Shown here piece by piece: positions 1-8,667 of a stretch of DNA of 64,000 bases. This DNA is from MFD01213-c1 sp963704405 (lineage in GTDB: Bacteria > Planctomycetota > Phycisphaerae > Tepidisphaerales > Tepidisphaeraceae). Made by a program: the position numbers and the translations under genes. Each line of letters opens with the position of its first letter. Position 1 is the stretch's first letter. Location of the stretch: contig OY969903.1 of NCBI GenBank assembly GCA_963704405.1, forward strand, positions 4,774,001-4,838,000, given 5' to 3'. Below the pieces are notes generated by a model, which did not search any database, was not told the origin of the DNA, and worked only from the letters and a program-made list of their open reading frames with translations.

Positions 1-1276
1 CGGCGTGCAATACAGTTGTATGATCGCGGCCGCCGAAGTAACCGCCAATTTCTTCAAGGCTGTATCGCGTATGCCGCCTTGCGAGGTACATGCAGACCTG
101 GCGCGGAAAGGCGATGCTTTTGTGGCGGCGTTTGCTTTGAAGATCGCTGAGGCGCACGCCATAGTATTTGGTGACAGCATCAAAGATCTGCTGGATCGTG
201 ATGCGCTTTTGTTCCGGCGTGGCCGTTTCCCCCAGCGCCGCCTTGGCCAATTCCAGATCTATCTTGCCCGCCTGCAGAAGGCTCATCCCCTGCACCTTGG
301 TGATCGCGCCTTCGAGCTCGCGCGTGTTGTTTTCCACCTTGGCGGCGATGTAGCAGATCACATCTTCCGGCAGCGTCAGTCCGCGCATCCGCGCCTTCTT
401 CTGAAGGATGGCGACGCGCGTTTCGTAGCATGGCTTTTCAATCCGCGCGACCAGCCCCCAGTTAAATCGGCTGACCAGCCGCTCTTCCAGCTCCGGAATT
501 TCGCTCGGTGGGCAATCAGCGCTCAGGATAATCTGCTTATGCCCTTGATACAGCGTGTTGAACGTATGGAAAAATTCTTCCTGCGTCCGATCGCGGCCGG
601 CAAGGAAGTGAATGTCATCAATCACCAGCACATCCACGTGACGATAGCGATGGCGGAATTGATTCATGTCGCCGGTCTCGACGGCGGTGATGAACTGATT
701 AATGAACGTATCGCAGGAAAGATACAAAATCCGCGAATCCGGCTCCCGCTCCAGCACCTTCTGGCAGACGGCCTGGAGCAAATGCGATTTGCCGAGGCCA
801 ACCCCCCCATGGATGAATAGCGGGTTGTACGCTTTGCCCGGCTGCTCGGCGACAGCGACCGAAGCCGCGTGCGGCAGGCGATTGCAGGGGCCTGTCACGA
901 ACTGTTCAAATGTGTAATCAGGATTGAGCGGGAGCGGCTGATCCCCTTCGCTGAATACGCCGCCCCGCGGCAGGTTGTCGCAATGGAAGCTGACGGCGAC
1001 CAGCCGGCTCGTCACCTGCTGAGCAGCAGAGGTGAACGGCTGCTGGCACTGACCCTGGCAGAAATTCAATTGTGCCGGTGTGCTGACCGTGACCTGGATC
1101 ACGCCGTTGGTCAGTTGCCTCGGTGTCATCTGGTCGAACCAGACGCGGTGCAGGCTGGGATGCTGCGCCCGAACATTTTGAAGAATCTGCTGCCAGACCG
1201 TCGGGTCCAGAATGACAGGTTCAATAGCGCGGCGGATCGTGGCCTCGCGCGGCGAAGGCGAGTGGGTCATTGTCAT
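1..1276 (-). CDS. dnaA: Chromosomal replication initiator protein DnaA (3' end beyond window)
   Basis: Initiates chromosome replication by binding DnaA boxes and melting the origin. Reading the minus strand from the ATG at 1276 gives about 425 residues with no stop before the window edge. The AAA+ domain starts near residue 145 and has Walker A GGVGLGKSH (Lys163) and Walker B VLVIDDIHFL. The C-terminal DNA-binding signature GGRDHTTVLHA is encoded by the first bases of the window, so only some 20-30 residues are missing. Domain I (about residues 20-95) is weakly conserved, which is usual. A second in-frame ATG lies two codons downstream. No cluster of DnaA boxes is seen beside the gene, so the origin need not be here. 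Confidence 0.96.
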   Translation of the reverse strand, partial: MTMTHSPSPREATIRRAIEPVILDPTVWQQILQNVRAQHPSLHRVWFDQMTPRQLTNGVIQVTVSTPAQLNFCQGQCQQPFTSAAQQVTSRLVAVSFHCDNLPRGGVFSEGDQPLPLNPDYTFEQFVTGPCNRLPHAASVAVAEQPGKAYNPLFIHGGVGLGKSHLLQAVCQKVLEREPDSRILYLSCDTFINQFITAVETGDMNQFRHRYRHVDVLVIDDIHFLAGRDRTQEEFFHTFNTLYQGHKQIILSADCPPSEIPELEERLVSRFNWGLVARIEKPCYETRVAILQKKARMRGLTLPEDVICYIAAKVENNTRELEGAITKVQGMSLLQAGKIDLELAKAALGETATPEQKRITIQQIFDAVTKYYGVRLSDLQSKRRHKSIAFPRQVCMYLARRHTRYSLEEIGGYFGGRDHTTVLHA

Positions 1277-1624
1277 GGCGATGCTTCAGTTTTGAGGCTT
1301 ACTTCGGTTCAAAATACAGATGTGCAATTCCGATGTTTATTCGGTTGCTATCCGTGCGGGTCAAGCACGAATCACTCACTACCCAATACATGTTCTTGTT
1401 AAAACGCGCAGGGTACAGAGAACAACATTTGAAAACAAAATGTTCTCGTCCCGGCGACACAAATTTATTTTGTTCATCAAACTCAAGTGGAGATCACCCA
1501 TTCTGCTTTGTCATCGGCATGCAAGCCGACTGCTGCGTAAAAAACTTTTTGAACCCCATCCGTGGGAAGAAAAATTGCACAATGTCCGGTTGCTGAAAGA
1601 ACGCGCGGCGGAGACGCCAGAAAA
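1277..1624. other. Intergenic region upstream of dnaA
   Basis: This 348-base stretch is relatively AT-rich and separates dnaA from the uracil-DNA glycosylase gene, whose stop lies at its right edge. I see no DnaA box matching TTATNCACA, no convincing promoter and no gene. It presumably carries the dnaA promoter and may form part of an origin, but nothing in it proves that. Confidence 0.5.
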
Positions 1625-2533
1625 TCACATCGGTTTGCCGCGCGCCGGAGTCGTCATTCCCAATTCATCCATGACCAATTTCAAATCGTTCCACACTGCC
1701 TTTCGTGTCTCCTCTGTGTAATTACGCAACACGTAGGAGGGATGGTATGTGGGCATGAGTTTAATTCCGCGCCATTGGAACCACCGGCCACGCACCGAAC
1801 CCATGGTCAATTTTGGGTTGCCAAGCATATATGATGCTGCAGGGCGACCCAGTGTGACGATCGTAGCCGGCCTGATCATTTCCAGTTGCCGCTCTAAATA
1901 AGGCGTGCAGGTCGCCACTTCATCGGGGGCCGGCACGCGGTTTTCCGGCGGCCTGCATTTGACGATGTTGGCGATATACACCTGATTCCGCCGCAATCCC
2001 ATCGCAGCGATCATTTTATCCAGCAATTGCCCCGCTCGGCCTACAAAAGGACGTCCGGTGAGGTCTTCATTTTCACCAGGACCTTCGCCGATGAAAAATA
2101 TTTTCGCGTCGACGTCTCCTTCACCAAACACGGTTTGCGTTCGCGTTTCACAAAGCCGGCATTTGGGGCACGTGCGAACTTCTTTTTCTTCCAACGCCAA
2201 AAGCCGGCTGCGTTTTTCATCCGTGCTCAGCAGCGGAGCGTCAAACGGCGCATCGGTTGAAAGACTGATGAGGTTTTTTGCCTTCACTGACTCACCATAT
2301 GCTTCTGCGGATGCCGGCGAAGGTTGTGGCGCCGAGCGCATCAGCCGCGGCGGCGCGGGCGACGGTCGCAATGCAACATTTGCAGCATCCCCGCGGGGCG
2401 CGGCTATTTGCGGTTCTTCAAATTCTTCGGTGCAAACGCTGAAATCCGCGTTACCACGGGCGATGGATCGCAGACCAAGCGCCTTCTCGCTCCGGAGCGA
2501 CAGAAGAAGACGATGTTTGGCGCCGAATTCCAT
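1625..2533 (-). CDS. Uracil-DNA glycosylase, family 4 (4Fe-4S type)
   Basis: Removes uracil from DNA as the first step of base excision repair. The 302-residue protein has a low-complexity N-terminal extension of about 110 residues, then the family 4 catalytic domain. The water-activating motif GEGPGENED lies at 149-157 and the HPSYVLR motif at 264-270. Cys122, Cys125, Cys193 and Cys209 match the four iron-sulfur ligands of this family (CPKC, then VKC and ATC 16 residues apart). The N-terminal extension is longer than in the thermophilic archetypes, which are about 200 residues, and is probably a flexible linker. The gene is divergent from the deoxyhypusine-synthase-like gene. Confidence 0.93.
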   Translation of the reverse strand: MEFGAKHRLLLSLRSEKALGLRSIARGNADFSVCTEEFEEPQIAAPRGDAANVALRPSPAPPRLMRSAPQPSPASAEAYGESVKAKNLISLSTDAPFDAPLLSTDEKRSRLLALEEKEVRTCPKCRLCETRTQTVFGEGDVDAKIFFIGEGPGENEDLTGRPFVGRAGQLLDKMIAAMGLRRNQVYIANIVKCRPPENRVPAPDEVATCTPYLERQLEMIRPATIVTLGRPAASYMLGNPKLTMGSVRGRWFQWRGIKLMPTYHPSYVLRNYTEETRKAVWNDLKLVMDELGMTTPARGKPM

Positions 2534-2699
2534 TTTTGCGTCCCGCGCTCCCGACCTTGGGTGTATCCTAGAAACGCATGTCGGTCATAGCAACGCGCGA
2601 TACATTACGATGACTGTCATGATTGATCGCAACTCGCGGCGACGCCGAAGCCAAAGATCAAAATAGAAAAATTGGACAGAACTTTTTGAAAACTTTTTC

Positions 2700-2727
2700 T
2701 TGACTCCTGCGTAAGATCATTCACAAT
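2700..2727 (+). promoter_or_regulatory. Candidate sigma-70 promoter for the structured leader and DHS-like gene
   Basis: TTGACT at 2700-2705 is followed after 16 bases by CACAAT at 2722-2727, which matches the -35 well and the -10 at four of six positions. It would start transcription near 2735, immediately before the folded segment at 2739-2820. Inferred from sequence only. Confidence 0.45.
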
Positions 2728-2738
2728 ACATCGCACGT

Positions 2739-2820
2739 AAAGCCACCCCGGGCCGCAATGGCGGGTGCCTCGCGAAGCAGTTCGCAGCGCATTCCGTAGC
2801 GTCCCGCGGTGGCTTTTTCG
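2739..2820 (+). ncRNA. Structured leader RNA or small RNA ending in a terminator-like stem
   Basis: A nine-base arm AAAGCCACC at 2739-2747 pairs with GGTGGCTTT at 2808-2816 and is followed by a T-run. The enclosed region can form GCGGG/CCCGC (2761-2765 with 2803-2807), a perfect GCGAA/TTCGC hairpin (2772-2776 with 2781-2785) and a short CGC/GCG hairpin (2788-2790 with 2799-2801). The whole resembles a multibranched junction closed by a terminator stem. It lies between a candidate promoter and the DHS-like gene, so it could be an attenuator, a riboswitch-like leader or a separate RNA of about 85 nt. It does not match a riboswitch class I recognise. Confidence 0.45.
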
Positions 2821-2892
2821 TTTTCACGATCGTCATCAAAACGATCCTGAAAAGTGCAGGCAAACTCTTTCACCCTTCAAGGGAGATCATTC

Positions 2893-4011
2893 ATGGCAAA
2901 CGATTCAATGAACATCAAGCCGCTCAAGGCTTCGCAGGCGGGCTCCGAGAGCAAGAAGGACTTCCTCTCGCATGGCACGATCGAGCATATCGACATCACC
3001 AAAAACCCAGGCGTGGTGACGATGGTCGAGGCGATGCAGCATATGGCGTACAGCGCCCGCGACCTGCATCGCGCCGCCGACATCTTCGACCGTATGCTGA
3101 AGGACAAGCAGTGCGGCGTCATCATGACGCTCGCCGGCTCGCTCATCAGCGCTGGATTGAAGAAGGTGTTTGTCGATATGGTCCGCAACAACATGGTTGA
3201 TGCGGTCGTGTCGACCGGGGCGAATATCGTTGACCAGGATTTCTTTGAAGCGCTCGGCTTCCGCCACTATATCGCCGAGGACAAGCTCAAGAGCGGCCTG
3301 TTCGACGGCGAGCTTCGCGAACATGCCCTCGATCGCATCTACGACACGCTGATTGATGAGGAAGAACTGCGGATTTGCGATGAGACGACGCAGAAAATCT
3401 TCGATGAGATGGAAGCCGGCCCGCACAGCAGCCGCGAGTTCATCCGCGCCATGGGCGAATATCTGGAAAAGAACGGCGGACCCAAGTGCCAGGACAGCCT
3501 GATCTACGAATGCTACAAGCGGGACATCCCCATCTTCTGCCCCGCGTTTAATGACTGCTCGGCCGGGTTCGGACTGGTCGCGCACGGCGTTTCCCGCGGT
3601 TACGACAACGCCCGCACCGTCACCTGGGACGGCGGCAAGGATTTTTACGAACTCACCCAGCTCAAGATCAAGAATCCAACCACCGGCATCTTCATGCTCG
3701 GCGGTGGTGTGCCGAAGAACTTCACGCAGGACATCGTCGTCTGCGCCGAAGTGCTCGGCCACGATGCCCCGATGCACAAGTACGCAATCCAGGTCACGGT
3801 CGCCGACGTTCGGGATGGCGCGCTCTCGAGCAGCACGCTGAAGGAAGCCAGCAGTTGGGGCAAGGTTGATACGGTGTACGAACAGATGGTCTTCAGCGAA
3901 GCCACCCTGGCAGTGCCGCTGATCGTCGGCTATGCGTATCACAAAGGCGCGTGGAAAAATCGCGCCGGCAAGAAGTGGAACCAATTGCTGGAACCGGCGG
4001 CGGTTGGTTGA
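2893..4011 (+). CDS. Deoxyhypusine-synthase-like protein (possible homospermidine synthase)
   Basis: Member of the NAD- and spermidine-dependent deoxyhypusine synthase family, whose archaeal and eukaryotic members modify eIF5A. Bacterial relatives have no eIF5A substrate, and characterised ones make homospermidine or related polyamines, so that role is more likely here. The family catalytic lysine is conserved in SSWGK (Lys324 of 372 residues), and GGGVPKN and the acidic N-terminal part also fit. I chose the ATG at 2893 because AGGGAGA precedes it at good distance; an in-frame ATG 13 codons upstream (2854) lacks a ribosome site. The gene stands alone, preceded by a structured leader and followed by a strong terminator. 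Confidence 0.88.
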   Translation: MANDSMNIKPLKASQAGSESKKDFLSHGTIEHIDITKNPGVVTMVEAMQHMAYSARDLHRAADIFDRMLKDKQCGVIMTLAGSLISAGLKKVFVDMVRNNMVDAVVSTGANIVDQDFFEALGFRHYIAEDKLKSGLFDGELREHALDRIYDTLIDEEELRICDETTQKIFDEMEAGPHSSREFIRAMGEYLEKNGGPKCQDSLIYECYKRDIPIFCPAFNDCSAGFGLVAHGVSRGYDNARTVTWDGGKDFYELTQLKIKNPTTGIFMLGGGVPKNFTQDIVVCAEVLGHDAPMHKYAIQVTVADVRDGALSSSTLKEASSWGKVDTVYEQMVFSEATLAVPLIVGYAYHKGAWKNRAGKKWNQLLEPAAVG

Positions 4012-4050
4012 AAACACGGCGAGTCTGAAACTCCGCAACACAAATAGAAA

Positions 4051-4087
4051 GAGGGAGGCGTTTTTCGACGCCTCCCTCTTCTTTTTA
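4051..4087. terminator. Bidirectional intrinsic terminator
   Basis: A perfect ten-base stem GAGGGAGGCG / CGCCTCCCTC encloses the loop TTTTTCGA and is followed by TTCTTTTT on the plus strand. A-rich sequence on the left gives a U-run on the other strand, so it can end both the DHS-like gene and the converging unknown gene at 4098-4472. Confidence 0.85.
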
Positions 4088-4097
4088 TTTTACGGAT

Positions 4098-4472
4098 TCA
4101 AACAACTGAATAGACATCGATGCCGGCAGGCTCACCAGCCATGGAAAGTTGCCGTTCGGTTTGGGCTTGCCGGAGCTGCGCAAGGGCATACACAGCAGCC
4201 TCGCGCTGGCAGGAGCCGACGACGGCGCCGTGGCGTTCGTCGGTCGAGCGGCCTTCTTCCAGCGGTTCGCCCGCCGGTCCCCAGGCAGCACGGTAACATT
4301 TGAACATCAGGTTTTGTTTGATCGACAGCTCAAGTCCTGCGCGGGCGAACTCCTGCTGGACAGCGAGCACCGATGGAAATCGCCGGCCATCGGGGAGGCG
4401 CTCCAGGTCCATCTCCGATGATGGAAGCCAACCGACCTCATATAAACGTTCAACGGCGTAAGTCAGATTCAC
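4098..4472 (-). CDS. Conserved hypothetical protein
   Basis: I do not recognise this 124-residue protein. It starts with GTG at 4472, preceded by AAGGAG seven bases upstream, and ends just before a strong terminator, which supports real expression. The N-terminal half (YAVERLYEVGWLPSSEMDLERLPDGRRFPSV) looks like a compact globular domain. The C-terminal half is rich in Glu, Arg and Gln and may be helical. There is no signal peptide or membrane segment. The neighbours, a DHS-like gene and a response regulator, are separately transcribed and give no functional hint. Confidence 0.7.
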   Translation of the reverse strand: MNLTYAVERLYEVGWLPSSEMDLERLPDGRRFPSVLAVQQEFARAGLELSIKQNLMFKCYRAAWGPAGEPLEEGRSTDERHGAVVGSCQREAAVYALAQLRQAQTERQLSMAGEPAGIDVYSVV

Positions 4473-4681
4473 GATTCGCTCCTTCAGCCCGGTCCGTTTT
4501 CTTCGCCCGAAAATCCCTGGACTCGCCCGCTTATCTCACAGCGGCTGCCCGCCGACATTCCATATCGACGGTTGACCGCCTCGCTTCCACATTCGGCGGG
4601 CGGAAAATGTCGCCCGAAAAGCAGGCCAAGTCAAAACAAAAATTCGGGGATTTCCGGAGCCCTCCCATCATCAGCCGGGTC

Positions 4682-5074
4682 TTAATTCACTTGTTTACGG
4701 TCGCTGAGAAGGCTCATCAGGAGGTCGAAATTGAGGGGTTTCTGGAGATAGGCCACCGGATGCTGGCGGCGGAGGCGCGAGACGACATCGTCAGCGGCGG
4801 CGGTGATGAGTATTGGAAAGACGGATGGGTTCATCGCTTCCAGCCGCTTGATAAATTCCATCCCGCTCATGCCGGGGAGGTTAAAATCGACCAGCGCGAC
4901 CTTGGGCATCCCATGCTGCTGCACGCACTGCAGCGCCGCCTCGGCGGAGGATGCAGAGTCGGTCTGATAACCACGGGAGGACATCAGGGTGCAGAGGGCT
5001 CGGCGGGAGATCGGTTCATCTTCCACGATCAGCACATCAAAGGTCATTGCCAGGGAACTAAATGTTTTCTTCAT
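4682..5074 (-). CDS. Single-domain response regulator (CheY-like receiver)
   Basis: A receiver domain of two-component phosphorelay signalling with no output domain (130 residues). The acidic pocket is VEDE (Glu18, Asp19), the phosphoacceptor is Asp63 in LVDFNLPGMSG, the switch threonine is Thr91 in LITAA, and the conserved lysine is Lys112 in LQKP. The first ten residues precede the core, so Met10 is a possible alternative start. No histidine kinase or chemotaxis gene is adjacent, so the partner is unknown. It probably acts through protein contacts, like CheY or Spo0F. Confidence 0.9.
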   Translation of the reverse strand: MKKTFSSLAMTFDVLIVEDEPISRRALCTLMSSRGYQTDSASSAEAALQCVQQHGMPKVALVDFNLPGMSGMEFIKRLEAMNPSVFPILITAAADDVVSRLRRQHPVAYLQKPLNFDLLMSLLSDRKQVN

Positions 5075-5402
5075 GGATCACCGCCAATTTCTATATCTAT
5101 CAGGGCAAACTATATGCCGCTCATCCTTTTCCTGACCCTCCCCTCTCCTAACGTCTTTGGTGCGGTTGAGTTGGTTAGTTTGGCCGAAGAAAGGGGTTAT
5201 ACCGTTAGGTGCTTCACATAGGCGGCGACAGGACTCGCCGGGCGGCAAGACATATTGTGCCATCTGTCGGAGTGCGAAAGGATCGCGTGGAAGCGCGGAT
5301 GCACATATATTCCTTCGGACGGGAGTGAGCAGATTCTGAAATGAAACCAGAGGCGAGGATGGCCTCGGGCAGAATTGAAGGGACGGAAGGAAGCGAGCGA
5401 TC
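5075..5402. other. Intergenic region between the response regulator and RNase D
   Basis: This is a divergent gap of 328 bases. The only clear signal is the purine-rich ribosome-binding stretch GGACGGAAGGAAG just before the RNase D start. I see no convincing promoter, hairpin or small gene. Confidence 0.5.
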
Positions 5403-6722
5403 ATGGCGGAAATGAGCAGCCAGGGCGAGGAAAAGCGTTATCGCCCTTATTCACCGGCGAATTTCCGGGCGAGAAGCCACGAGTCGGCCCACGCCGACGA
5501 TCCTGGGGATGATCAACCGAAGATTCAGCATGCGCTGATTAACCACGATGCGCCGGAGTTTGTGGATCGGCAGGAACGGTTATCGGATGCCCTTGCCTAT
5601 CTCCGAGCCGAGGGACGGTTTGCGTATGACAGCGAATTCATCGGTGAGCTGACCTACATCCCAAAGCTCTGCCTGATTCAGGCGGCGTCGGCGAAGAAGG
5701 TGTTTTTGATCGATCCTCTGGCGGGATTGGATTTGAAACCGTTCTGGGATCTGCTGTGTGATGGATCGGTTGAAAAAATCGTGCATGCGGGGCAGCAGGA
5801 TATTGAGCCGGTCTTTCGCAACGCCGGCTGCAGGGCGGCGAATGTTTTTGATACGCAGGTTTGCGCGGGGTTCATTGGATTGGCATATCCGGTGGCACTG
5901 GTCAAGCTGGTGAATGAGCTGGTGGGCGCCAAGATCGCCAAGGGGCTGACGTTTACACATTGGGATCAGAGGCCGCTGTCGTCGATGCAGTTGAGATATG
6001 CGGCGGATGATGTGCGGTATCTGGTGGCTGTGCGGGAGGAGATTGGGAAGCGGCTGGATGCGCTGGGCCACGCGGCGTGGGCGAAGGCAGAGTGCGAAGC
6101 GCTGTGCGAACCTGGCCAATATGGGTTTGATCCGGAAACGTACTTCCATCGCATCCGCGGATCAGGCGGGCTTTCGGCTCGGAACCAGGCGGTGCTGAAG
6201 GAACTCACCATCTGGCGCGACAGATGCGCGCGAGACCACAACGTACCGGCGCGGTCATTTTTGAAGGATGAGATTTTGCTGGATTTAGCGCGGACGCCGA
6301 TCAAATCAGTAGATCGCCTGGAGCGGGTGCGGGGGCTGCCGCGACCGGTGGAGCAGGCGCATGGCGGTGAGATTGTGGCGGTGACAGCGAAGGGACTGTC
6401 GACACCGATGGAAAAGCTGCCGGAGCCGAGAGATTTTGAGCCTACACCGCGGCAGCGGTTTTGTGCGGATTCGCTGTGGGCGGCGGTGCAATGTGTGTGT
6501 GCGGGGCGGTCGATCGATCCAAACCTGGTAACGAGCCGCCAGGAGATCGGATCGCTTTATCGATCGCTGAGCGGCGAGGAAAACCCAGGTGAAACGCCGC
6601 TGCTGAGCGGGTGGCGGAAGGAAGCGGTTGGGCAGACGATCCTGGATTTGGTTGAAGAGAAGTGCGGATTGGAAGTGGATTGGGCAAATGCGCTGAGGGC
6701 AAAAAGTGTGGGGAAGGGATAG
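5403..6722 (+). CDS. rnd: Ribonuclease D
   Basis: A 3'-5' exoribonuclease that trims tRNA and other stable RNA precursors. The DEDDy exonuclease domain spans about residues 45-220, with Asp76 and Glu78 in YDSEF, Asp133 in GQQDIEP, and Tyr199 and Asp203 in YAADD, which together coordinate the two metal ions. A helical HRDC-type nucleic-acid-binding region follows at about 240-330, and a second HRDC-like region is likely after 340. The length (439 residues) is near that of the two-HRDC forms, with a charged, disordered N-terminal extension of about 45 residues. The start is supported by GGAAGGAAG upstream. Its neighbours are unrelated. Confidence 0.92.
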   Translation: MAEMSSQGEEKRYRPYSPANFRARSHESAHADDPGDDQPKIQHALINHDAPEFVDRQERLSDALAYLRAEGRFAYDSEFIGELTYIPKLCLIQAASAKKVFLIDPLAGLDLKPFWDLLCDGSVEKIVHAGQQDIEPVFRNAGCRAANVFDTQVCAGFIGLAYPVALVKLVNELVGAKIAKGLTFTHWDQRPLSSMQLRYAADDVRYLVAVREEIGKRLDALGHAAWAKAECEALCEPGQYGFDPETYFHRIRGSGGLSARNQAVLKELTIWRDRCARDHNVPARSFLKDEILLDLARTPIKSVDRLERVRGLPRPVEQAHGGEIVAVTAKGLSTPMEKLPEPRDFEPTPRQRFCADSLWAAVQCVCAGRSIDPNLVTSRQEIGSLYRSLSGEENPGETPLLSGWRKEAVGQTILDLVEEKCGLEVDWANALRAKSVGKG

Positions 6723-6816
6723 TTAGTGAATGGTGCTTGCGATGTGATCGGCTGGGATTTGCTGGTCTGATGATCGCTTGAGATGAAGCCACGGTTTTTT
6801 TACGAAGGGAGCGACA

Positions 6817-7047
6817 ATGCCCATTTATGAATATGTCTGCAAGGCGTGCAAGGCGAAGTTTGAGCAGTTGCAGCGGACGATGAGCAGTGACGTGCGAGTG
6901 AAATGTCCGGAATGCGGATCGGGGAATACTTCGCGGGAACTGAGCGTATTTGCGGTGGCGGCGGATTCGGGGAAGGGTTCGGATGGACCGCCGGGTGGGG
7001 GGAGTTGCGGAAGGTGCGGGGGTGCGCCGGGATCTTGTTCGATGTGA
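6817..7047 (+). CDS. FmdB family zinc ribbon protein
   Basis: A small 76-residue protein beginning MPIYEYVCKACKAKFEQLQ, the hallmark of the FmdB/CxxC regulatory protein family. Two CxxC pairs (Cys8/Cys11 and CPECGS) build a single zinc ribbon. The C-terminal tail is rich in Gly, Ser and Cys and ends SCGRCGGAPGSCSM, which could bind a second metal. FmdB was named for a putative regulator of formamidase, but the function of most members is unknown. AGGGAG eight bases before the ATG supports the start. It lies 94 bases after RNase D and could share its transcript. Confidence 0.9.
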   Translation: MPIYEYVCKACKAKFEQLQRTMSSDVRVKCPECGSGNTSRELSVFAVAADSGKGSDGPPGGGSCGRCGGAPGSCSM

Positions 7048-7172
7048 GGGAAGTGGAGCGGGTGAATAGGAAACATTTGAAACAAAATGCCACGTTTGCG
7101 CGGATGCACCTGTTTGTTTTTTGAAATAGTGTGATCTAAAGAAAACCGGCGGGGTTGAGAATTTATACGGAT

Positions 7173-7202
7173 AGAGGGCGGCGCCTTTCGACGCCGCCCT
7201 CT
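7173..7202. terminator. Strong hairpin between FmdB and flagellin genes (terminator-like)
   Basis: An 11-base perfect stem AGAGGGCGGCG / CGCCGCCCTCT surrounds the loop CCTTTCGA. It lies between two converging genes and can end both, although the following T-run is poor on each strand. Loop and stem layout closely resemble the terminator at 4051-4087. Confidence 0.65.
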
Positions 7203-7263
7203 CCGGGTTTACGCTGCCGTCGCGGGGGTTAACGCCCGGTAGGCTTGCTGATCGGGGGATTCA

Positions 7264-8667
7264 TTAGCCGAGCAGCTTGAGCACTGATTGCGGCGATGCG
7301 TTGGCCTGGGCGAGCACCGAGGTGTTCGCCTGCACCAGAATTTGGGCGCGGGTCATGGCGGACGTTTCGGAAGCGAAATCCGCGTCGCGAATCTGGCTTT
7401 CGCTGGCGGTCACGTTTTCCAGGGCCACCTGCAGGCTGTTGACGTTCGTGTTGATGATGTCCTTCTGAAGGGCACCCAATCGGCCACGAAGCGTTGCGAC
7501 CTGACTGATGGCGTCGGTGATGATGCGCTGGGCGGCGACAGTGTTTCCGGAGATCAGGGAGGCGCTGCCGCCGGAGCCGATCTGGGAGAGGAAACCATCC
7601 ACCGCATTTCCAAGCACGCTGGTGGAGACCGACGCGATGCCGATCTGCACCTGGCCTTGCTGGTTGACTTCGGAACCGAGCTGGAACTTGGCACCGCCTC
7701 CGGTGAGGTAAAAATTGGTGCTGGCGCCCTGCTTGGTGGCAAAGCCGGCATTCAATGTCAGGCTGACATCAAAATCACCCGTGCGGACGGCGGCGGTGAG
7801 GCCGTCGACCTGGGCGGAGGTGCCATTGATGTTGACGACGGCGTCCTGGCCGAGGTCTTTCTGGTTCATGAATGTGCCGCTGACAGTCTTGATGCTGACG
7901 AATTCCTTGGAACCGTAAGCGGTGGAATTGATCAGCAGCGAACCACCGGCCAGAACGCTGGCGCTGACGCCGGTGGATTCCTTCACCTGGTTGATGGCAA
8001 CGGCAATGGCGCTGTTGTGAGCACTGGCGGCGAAGGAGAGCTGCTCGGTGCCGAGGTTGCCGGCGACCGCGATGGTCGTGGCGGTGGCGGCGATGCCGGA
8101 GAGGGCGTAGGTCACGCCGGCAAGCTGCGCGCTGGTGGTCACCGACACCGAAATATTGACGGTTCCGTTGTCGGGGACTTTGGCGGCGTTGATGGTGGCA
8201 ACAGAGACGGCGCTGGCGGCGACACCGCTGGTGGTGTAGTCGAGACCGCCGTTGAGGAGTTTCACACCATTGAACTGCGTGGTGTTGGAGATGCGGTTGA
8301 CGCTATTCAGGATGGAATCGACCTGGAGCTGGTTGGCCTGAATTTCCGCGGGGGAGAGGGCGCCGCTGTTGGCGGCCTGGTTGGTGAGGCTCTGGACTTC
8401 CAGAAGAAGTGAAGAGACTTCGCTGAGGGCGCCTTCAGCGGTGTTCACGACGTTGCCGGCGCGCTGTGAATTATCAATGGCCTGGTTGATGCCATTGATT
8501 TCGCTGCGCATGTTTTCGCTGGCGATGAGGCCAGCGGGCGCGTCTTTACCGGAATTGATCTGCAAACCAGTGCTAAGGCGCTGGAGATGCATCGAGAGGT
8601 CGTCCTGGTTTCGGGCCAGGGTGTGGATCGCCTGCAAAGAACCGAGATTCGTATTAATGCGACTCAT
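7264..8667 (-). CDS. Flagellin
   Basis: Structural subunit of the flagellar filament, exported through the flagellar type III system. The 467-residue protein starts MSRINTNLGSLQAIHTLARN, the conserved D0/D1 N-terminus, and ends with the conserved C-terminal helix (SQIRDADFASETSAMTRAQI and VLKLLG). Residues of about 150-380 form a variable, Ala/Thr/Val-rich D2/D3 domain exposed on the filament. The ATG at 8667 was chosen because it matches the family N-terminus and has GGAGGA at ideal spacing; the reading frame stays open far upstream but without flagellin features. No other flagellar gene is in the window, so it is an isolated filament gene. Confidence 0.95.
   Translation of the reverse strand: MSRINTNLGSLQAIHTLARNQDDLSMHLQRLSTGLQINSGKDAPAGLIASENMRSEINGINQAIDNSQRAGNVVNTAEGALSEVSSLLLEVQSLTNQAANSGALSPAEIQANQLQVDSILNSVNRISNTTQFNGVKLLNGGLDYTTSGVAASAVSVATINAAKVPDNGTVNISVSVTTSAQLAGVTYALSGIAATATTIAVAGNLGTEQLSFAASAHNSAIAVAINQVKESTGVSASVLAGGSLLINSTAYGSKEFVSIKTVSGTFMNQKDLGQDAVVNINGTSAQVDGLTAAVRTGDFDVSLTLNAGFATKQGASTNFYLTGGGAKFQLGSEVNQQGQVQIGIASVSTSVLGNAVDGFLSQIGSGGSASLISGNTVAAQRIITDAISQVATLRGRLGALQKDIINTNVNSLQVALENVTASESQIRDADFASETSAMTRAQILVQANTSVLAQANASPQSVLKLLG

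Noticed and set aside
5..820. Long open frame on the plus strand opposite dnaA
   Set aside because: The minus strand encodes DnaA with all its motifs; the plus frame is a shadow in GC-rich DNA.
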